A DNA stretch of 64,000 nucleotides from Paenibacillus sp. YYML68 (GTDB taxonomy: Bacteria; Bacillota; Bacilli; Paenibacillales; NBRC-103111): contig NZ_BQYI01000001.1 of assembly GCF_027923405.1 (NCBI RefSeq), positions 1,652,501 to 1,716,500 on the forward strand, in the 5' to 3' direction. This document shows positions 60,210-64,000 of the stretch, piece after piece (the first letter of the stretch is position 1; each line of letters begins with the position of its first letter). The notes beneath the pieces were generated by a model. The model was given only the letters and a program-made list of their open reading frames with translations, ran no database searches and was not told the DNA's origin. The translations under genes and the position numbers were made by a program.

Positions 60210-60641
60210 ATGATCGAAGTGATTCACGGCATTACAAGCTGCCTCGGCAGCTTGTATCCCGACCATCCGATCTATACCGAGCAGGTCAAGCAGGGCTTCG
60301 CGGAGCCTTGCTTTTTTGTACGGTCGATCAGCTCCGGGCAAGCTCGCGGGCTAGATCGCCGGTATACGCGCATGATGCTGATTACCGTTCGGTATTTCCC
60401 CGACCCGAGCAGCCTCGACATGAAGGGCGCTTGCGAACGCATCGCCGAGCGGTTATACGCCGAGCTGGAGTATATCCAGTGGGAAGGGGAAACGTACAGG
60501 GCTAACAGTCTGCGCCATGAGGTCGTAGACGACGTGCTGCACTTCTTGCTCGAGCTGAACGTCAGAATGCTCAAGCTGAAGCCTGCGGTACCGAAGATGA
60601 ACCAACTGAAGAAGGAGGTCACGATCCGTGACTACACGTAA
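60210..60641 (+). CDS. Tail terminator protein family (DUF6838-like)
   Basis: A 143-residue alpha/beta protein ('YPDHPIYTEQVKQGFAEPCF', 'MLITVRYFPDPSSLDMKG') located where PBSX-like phages place the tail terminator, directly before the sheath cluster. It caps the tail tube during assembly. It overlaps the next gene by 14 bases. Confidence 0.72.
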   Translation: MIEVIHGITSCLGSLYPDHPIYTEQVKQGFAEPCFFVRSISSGQARGLDRRYTRMMLITVRYFPDPSSLDMKGACERIAERLYAELEYIQWEGETYRANSLRHEVVDDVLHFLLELNVRMLKLKPAVPKMNQLKKEVTIRDYT

Positions 60642-60837
60642 AAATCAGACCGATTCGGCTCAAACGGATGAACAATTCACCGAGCCGCTGACGTACAGCA
60701 AGCGCCAATTTCTCGACTCTAGCACCTATGCAGAGCATCGGGACGTACTGGCCGCCTTGCTGCAAGACGATCAGCTATACAGCCATGAGCAAGTCGAGCA
60801 GCTGCTCGGCACATTTCGCAATGCGGAGGTGAAGTAA
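60628..60837 (+). CDS. Small phage tail-region protein
   Basis: A 69-residue protein from GTG 60628 (AAGGAGG upstream). 'YSKRQFLDSSTYAEHRDVLA' and 'YSHEQVEQLLGTFRNAEVK' are a typical short protein found before the sheath gene in PBSX-like operons. Its function is unknown. Confidence 0.68.
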   Translation: MTTRKNQTDSAQTDEQFTEPLTYSKRQFLDSSTYAEHRDVLAALLQDDQLYSHEQVEQLLGTFRNAEVK

Positions 60838-60840
60838 CCG

Positions 60841-62154
60841 ATGGCAGGTGGAACATGGACAACGCAAAACAAAGTACGGCCCGGTGTCTACGTCAACTTC
60901 GCTAGCCAAGCGCAGCTCGGCTCGATCAGTGACCGTGGAGTCGCCTCCTTGCCGCTGCCGCTCAGCTGGGGGGATGCGAAGCAGATGGTCACGATTAATG
61001 CCGGCGACGACATATTCAAGATTCTCGGCTATGACTTGACTGACCCGAAGCTGCTGCTCGTACGGGAAGCGCTGAAGCGAGCCAGCAAGCTGCTGCTCTA
61101 CCGCGTCAACACTGGCACGAAGGCGGCGGCCACAGTCGGCACGTTAACGGCCACTGCTCGATGTGGCGGCGTACGCGGCAACGACCTGAGGCTCGTCATC
61201 CAGGCGAACGTCGACGATAACACCAAGTTCGACGTCCAGACTCTGCTGCTTGGTAAAGTCGTCGATACACAGACGGTCGCCAACATCGCAGGGCTGAAGG
61301 CGAATGACTGGATCGTCTTCAGCGGAGCCGGCTCGTTGACTGCTACCGCGGGCAGTCCGCTCACAGGCGGCACAGACGGCACGGTGACGAATCAGGACTA
61401 TCTGGATTACCTCGCGGCGGTTGAGCTGCATTCGTTCCAGACCATTGGCTTGCCCGTGACGGACAGTACACTGAAATCGGTGTTCGTTACGTTCATCAAG
61501 CGCCTGCGTGACAGTGAGGGGATCAAGGCGCAGCTCGTCATCGAAACTGACTCGACCGCCGACTGCGAAGGTGTTATCAACGTCAAGAACGGCGTCAAGC
61601 TGGCCGACGGCACGACGCTGACAGCAGCACAGGCAACAGCCTGGGTGGCCGGAGCGACCGCAAGGGCGGCAGCGAACGAATCGTTGACTTATGCTGCGTA
61701 TGACGGCGCCGTCGATGTCCATCCGCGCTATACGAACAGCCAGATCGAAGCTGCGCTCAAAGCTGGCGAGCTCGTGTTCGTCCATCACAATGGACGCGCC
61801 ATCATCGAGCAGGACATCAATTCGCTCGTTAGCTTCACGCCGGAGAAGGGTAAGATGTTCGCCAAGAACAGAGTGCTGCGCGTGCTGGACAGCATCAACA
61901 ACGATTTCAAGCGCATCTTCGAGACGTACTACATCGGCAAGGTGGACAACGACGACGACGGCCGCAACCTGTTCAAGAAAGAGTGCATCAAGCTGCTGGA
62001 GACGCTGCAGTCGATTTCGGCGATCCAGAACTTCGACGCGCAGACGGATATCATCGTAAGCCAAGGCGACGAGTCGGACAGTGTTACGGTTGAGCTCTAT
62101 GTCCAACCGGTCGACTCGATCGAGAAGATCTATGTCAAAGTCAACGTGCGCTAA
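60841..62154 (+). CDS. Tail sheath protein (XkdK-like)
   Basis: A 437-residue contractile sheath protein. The start 'WTTQNKVRPGVYVNFASQAQ' and 'RGVASLPLPLSWGD' are typical of XkdK; the C-terminal domain ('ETYYIGKVDNDDDGRNLFKK', then 'IYVKVNVR') provides the subunit-linking strand. It shows the phage has a myovirus-type tail. It begins 3 bases after the upstream stop. Confidence 0.94.
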   Translation: MAGGTWTTQNKVRPGVYVNFASQAQLGSISDRGVASLPLPLSWGDAKQMVTINAGDDIFKILGYDLTDPKLLLVREALKRASKLLLYRVNTGTKAAATVGTLTATARCGGVRGNDLRLVIQANVDDNTKFDVQTLLLGKVVDTQTVANIAGLKANDWIVFSGAGSLTATAGSPLTGGTDGTVTNQDYLDYLAAVELHSFQTIGLPVTDSTLKSVFVTFIKRLRDSEGIKAQLVIETDSTADCEGVINVKNGVKLADGTTLTAAQATAWVAGATARAAANESLTYAAYDGAVDVHPRYTNSQIEAALKAGELVFVHHNGRAIIEQDINSLVSFTPEKGKMFAKNRVLRVLDSINNDFKRIFETYYIGKVDNDDDGRNLFKKECIKLLETLQSISAIQNFDAQTDIIVSQGDESDSVTVELYVQPVDSIEKIYVKVNVR

Positions 62155-62176
62155 TACGTGAAGGAGGTGAGACCCG

Positions 62177-62638
62177 ATGTTCTTAAAAGCTAGTGACACG
62201 ATCAGCGGTCAGGAAGCGCGCGCGTACGCGACAATTGACGGACAGGTCGAGGAAATGTTCTATGCGAAGAAGATCGAAGCCAAGGCTAAGAAGGTAAAGA
62301 AAGCGATCAAGACGCTCGGCAAGCGGGGGGCGCAGCAGAAGGCTGCCGGATGGGAAGGGTCAGGCACGATGACGATCTACTACGTGACCTCGAAGTTCCG
62401 CCAGCTCATGCTGCAGTACATGAAGACCGGGAAGGACACGTACTTCGACCTGCAGGTTGTGAACGAGGACCCGACCTCGACGATCGGCAAGCAGACGACG
62501 ATCATCAAGAACATTAACCTGGATGAAGTCGTCCTTGCGCTCGTCGATGTAGACTCCGATGCGCTTGAGGAAGAGATCCCGTTCACGTTCGAGGACGCAG
62601 ACATTCTTGATCAATTCGGCAAGCCGATCTTAGGATAA
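62177..62638 (+). CDS. Tail tube protein (XkdM-like)
   Basis: A 153-residue tube protein ('LKASDTISGQEARAYATIDG', 'GWEGSGTMTIYYVTSKFRQL', 'VVNEDPTSTIGKQTTIIKN') as in PBSX XkdM. It stacks in hexamers inside the sheath. AAGGAGGTGAG precedes the ATG. Confidence 0.93.
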   Translation: MFLKASDTISGQEARAYATIDGQVEEMFYAKKIEAKAKKVKKAIKTLGKRGAQQKAAGWEGSGTMTIYYVTSKFRQLMLQYMKTGKDTYFDLQVVNEDPTSTIGKQTTIIKNINLDEVVLALVDVDSDALEEEIPFTFEDADILDQFGKPILG

Positions 62639-62665
62639 ACCCCATCTCGAGGAGGATGAATAACG

Positions 62666-63124
62666 ATGTCAGATATTAGCGTATTTTTTGCTCAGAATGC
62701 CCCGATTGAAACGAACGTGGAGTACATGGTCTCCGATCGCTTCAAGGGCAAGGACGGCAAGCCCGTTCCTTGGATTCTTCGTTGCATGACCGAGGACGAG
62801 AACGAGACGATTCGCAAAGCCGCGACGAAGCGCGAGCGGGGCAAGAACGGGATCGTGACACAGGAGACGAATCAGAATGAGTACATGGCGAAGCTCGTTG
62901 TGGCCAGCGTCGTGTTCCCGAATCTGAAGGATGAGAGCCTGCAAAAATCGTACGGCGTGATGGGAGCGGAGGCGCTGCTGAAGAAGATGCTTCTGTCGGG
63001 CGAATATACGACCTTGATCATGAAGATCCAGGAAATCAACGGCTTCGATACCGATATGAATGAGCTGGTGGATGAAGCAAAAAACTGCTCAACGGAGGAT
63101 ATGACGCAGAAGGACAACGCATAG
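62666..63124 (+). CDS. Tail assembly chaperone (XkdN-like), zero-frame product
   Basis: A 152-residue protein ('SVFFAQNAPIETNVEYMVSD', 'PWILRCMTEDENETIRKAAT') equivalent to XkdN/gpG. Near its end the sequence A_AAA_AAC allows a -1 frameshift into a downstream open frame that ends at 63285, giving a longer gpGT-like product. GAGGAGG precedes the ATG. Confidence 0.88.
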   Translation: MSDISVFFAQNAPIETNVEYMVSDRFKGKDGKPVPWILRCMTEDENETIRKAATKRERGKNGIVTQETNQNEYMAKLVVASVVFPNLKDESLQKSYGVMGAEALLKKMLLSGEYTTLIMKIQEINGFDTDMNELVDEAKNCSTEDMTQKDNA

Positions 63125-63285
63125 AACCGGATTCGGTGGCGAACCTGCTGCATTATGCCCTCCACAGGCTGAAGAAGCTGCCTGGCGAAATATTGGCCCT
63201 CCCGAAGCGCGAGAGGGCTTTCGTCTTTGCTTCCATTCAAGTCGCGGTGGAAAGCGAAAAGCGGGCCAAAAGGGAGCTGACGTAA
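63079..63285 (+). CDS. -1 frameshift site and extension of the tail assembly chaperone
   Basis: A_AAA_AAC at 63079-63085 is a perfect X_XXY_YYZ slippery heptamer in phase with the chaperone frame (GCA AAA AAC). After a -1 shift the frame stays open to TAA 63283-63285, adding about 66 residues ('EPDSVANLLHYALHRLKKLP', 'RERAFVFASIQVAVESEKRA'). The T domain of such chaperones binds the tape measure protein, whose gene begins 1 base later. No other gene fills 63125-63286. Confidence 0.85.
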   Translation, partial: KKLLNGGYDAEGQRIEPDSVANLLHYALHRLKKLPGEILALPKRERAFVFASIQVAVESEKRAKRELT

Positions 63286-63286
63286 C

Positions 63287-64000
63287 ATGGAAACGATTAG
63301 CGCCAGCCTAAAGCTATTCGATCACTTCTCGAACACGATGAATCGGGCGCAGCAGTCGATGCAGTCGACCTTGCAGGTGGCGGAGCGCTTGAAGCATACG
63401 TTACAATCACGCATCACGATAGACCTTGACACCGCTAGTATGGTCACTGAGATGGAGCAGGTGCGGCAGCGCGCCGCGTCGATGGGCGGACAATCGGCGA
63501 TTCAGATCGTGATCGACAGCGATGGTGTCGCCCGGGAGCTCGCCGGCATCCAGAACCGTATACGCGCTGAGCTCGGGGACACGGCTGTACAGGTGGCACT
63601 GGATGCGACGTCGGCCATTCAAGCCGCGCCGCTCACGCGCAATCAGATTGCGGGCGCCATGAGCGAGATCGACGTGCCAGTCAAACTGAACGCTCCGACG
63701 ATGCGCGAGCAGATGCTAGATGTGCTGCGGCACATGGATTCGATCCAAGCTCCGATCTCGATGCAACTGGACATTGCGCATGTCGACGCCTCGTTATCCA
63801 CGTTGCGGACGCGGGTACAGTCTAATCCGGCTGTGCTGACGCTTACGATGGATGCTCGGGAGGTATATTCGGAGCTGGAGCAGCTGCGAGCTCGCGTCAT
63901 GTCGTCAGGCGAGAGCAGCGCCTTGCACATCATACTAGATACAGCGGATATGTCTCGCAGTCTGAGCGAGGTCCAGCGGCAATTGCGAAGCTCCTTGACA
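63287..64000 (+). CDS. Tape measure protein (XkdO-like), 5' part only
   Basis: The frame starts at ATG 63287 ('METISASLKLFDHFSNTMNR') and runs open for 238 codons to the window edge. It is helical, with repeated 'MQLDIAHVDASLSTLRTRVQ'-like segments as in tape measure N-termini. It sets tail length and guides tube assembly. It lies right after the frameshifted chaperone, as expected. Confidence 0.85.
   Translation, partial: METISASLKLFDHFSNTMNRAQQSMQSTLQVAERLKHTLQSRITIDLDTASMVTEMEQVRQRAASMGGQSAIQIVIDSDGVARELAGIQNRIRAELGDTAVQVALDATSAIQAAPLTRNQIAGAMSEIDVPVKLNAPTMREQMLDVLRHMDSIQAPISMQLDIAHVDASLSTLRTRVQSNPAVLTLTMDAREVYSELEQLRARVMSSGESSALHIILDTADMSRSLSEVQRQLRSSLT

Larger units (their letters stand above)
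30001..64000. mobile_element. PBSX-like contractile-tailed prophage (left ~34 kb)
   Basis: Continuous phage gene content runs from the cotJC breakpoint to the window end: integrase, immunity, early, replication, late regulator, packaging, head, connector, sheath, tube, chaperone and the start of the tape measure. Tail sheath and XkdM-type tube proteins show a myovirus-like tail. The right end, remaining tail, lysis genes and attR are outside. No decay is seen in the structural genes, so it may be functional. Confidence 0.92.

Noticed and set aside
61144..62199. A 351-codon minus-strand frame opposite the tail sheath gene
   Set aside because: A shadow frame; the sheath protein is clear and continuous on the plus strand.

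Overview
The window looks like the chromosome of a spore-forming, Paenibacillaceae-type member of the Bacillota. Evidence is the moderate-to-high GC of the core genes, strong GGAGG ribosome sites with frequent GTG/TTG starts, a SufD-S-U-B operon, a sporulation-type YtvI protein, YfkAB, YunD and a cotJABC spore-coat operon. No rRNA, tRNA, IS element or CRISPR array was seen. Species cannot be named from the sequence alone.

Region 1 (1-3628) is the 3' part of the suf iron-sulfur assembly operon (sufD, sufS, sufU, sufB), closed by a terminator. Region 2 (3626-19189) is visibly more AT-rich than both flanks. It is a carbohydrate-utilisation locus with an AraC regulator, an arabinose-isomerase-like enzyme, a sugar ABC importer (lipoprotein plus two permeases), a GH78 and a GH106-like rhamnosidase, a LacI regulator and two Cys-type sulfatases. 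It probably handles a sulfated, rhamnose-containing glycan. Near-identical TAAAA(A)CGTTTT(T)A operators lie beside the importer promoter and between the LacI gene and the second sulfatase. Region 3 (19256-30000) is core-like: an NlpC/P60 lipoprotein whose ribosome site lies in a hairpin, MoeB-like and fused MoaD-MoaE molybdopterin genes, a small protein, YunD, an HD-GYP phosphodiesterase, YfkAB, YtvI, YitT and cotJA-cotJB-cotJC.

Region 4 (about 30001 to beyond 64000) is a contractile-tailed, PBSX-like prophage inserted inside cotJC. CotJC reads normally for about 67 codons, then changes into foreign sequence and stops. A large serine integrase lies close to this junction. The disrupted spore gene plus a large serine integrase is the arrangement known from developmentally excised elements (skin in sigK, SPbeta in spsM). 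Between the junction and the integrase sits an AT-rich Abi/DRT-type reverse transcriptase gene. The prophage then has a probable type I toxin/antisense pair, an ImmA peptidase, a repressor with two HTH domains, a Cro-like gene and operators. It continues with early genes (including a PcfK/PcfJ pair), a DnaD-G39P-DnaB replication module with 12-bp iterons, and an ArpU late regulator followed by phased repeats. Next come a short tyrosine recombinase, a resolvase with res-like sites and the terminases. The head module includes a MuF protein carrying a JAB/RadC-like C-terminal domain, followed by a small candidate immunity gene. Connector and tail genes run to a -1 frameshifted tail chaperone and the start of the tape measure protein. 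The right attachment site, lysis genes and the rest of cotJC lie outside the window.

The most notable points are the interruption of cotJC, the reverse transcriptase cargo, the MuF toxin-like module, a ~300-bp inverted-repeat-bounded cassette with a frameshifted HTH gene, and several predicted small RNAs.
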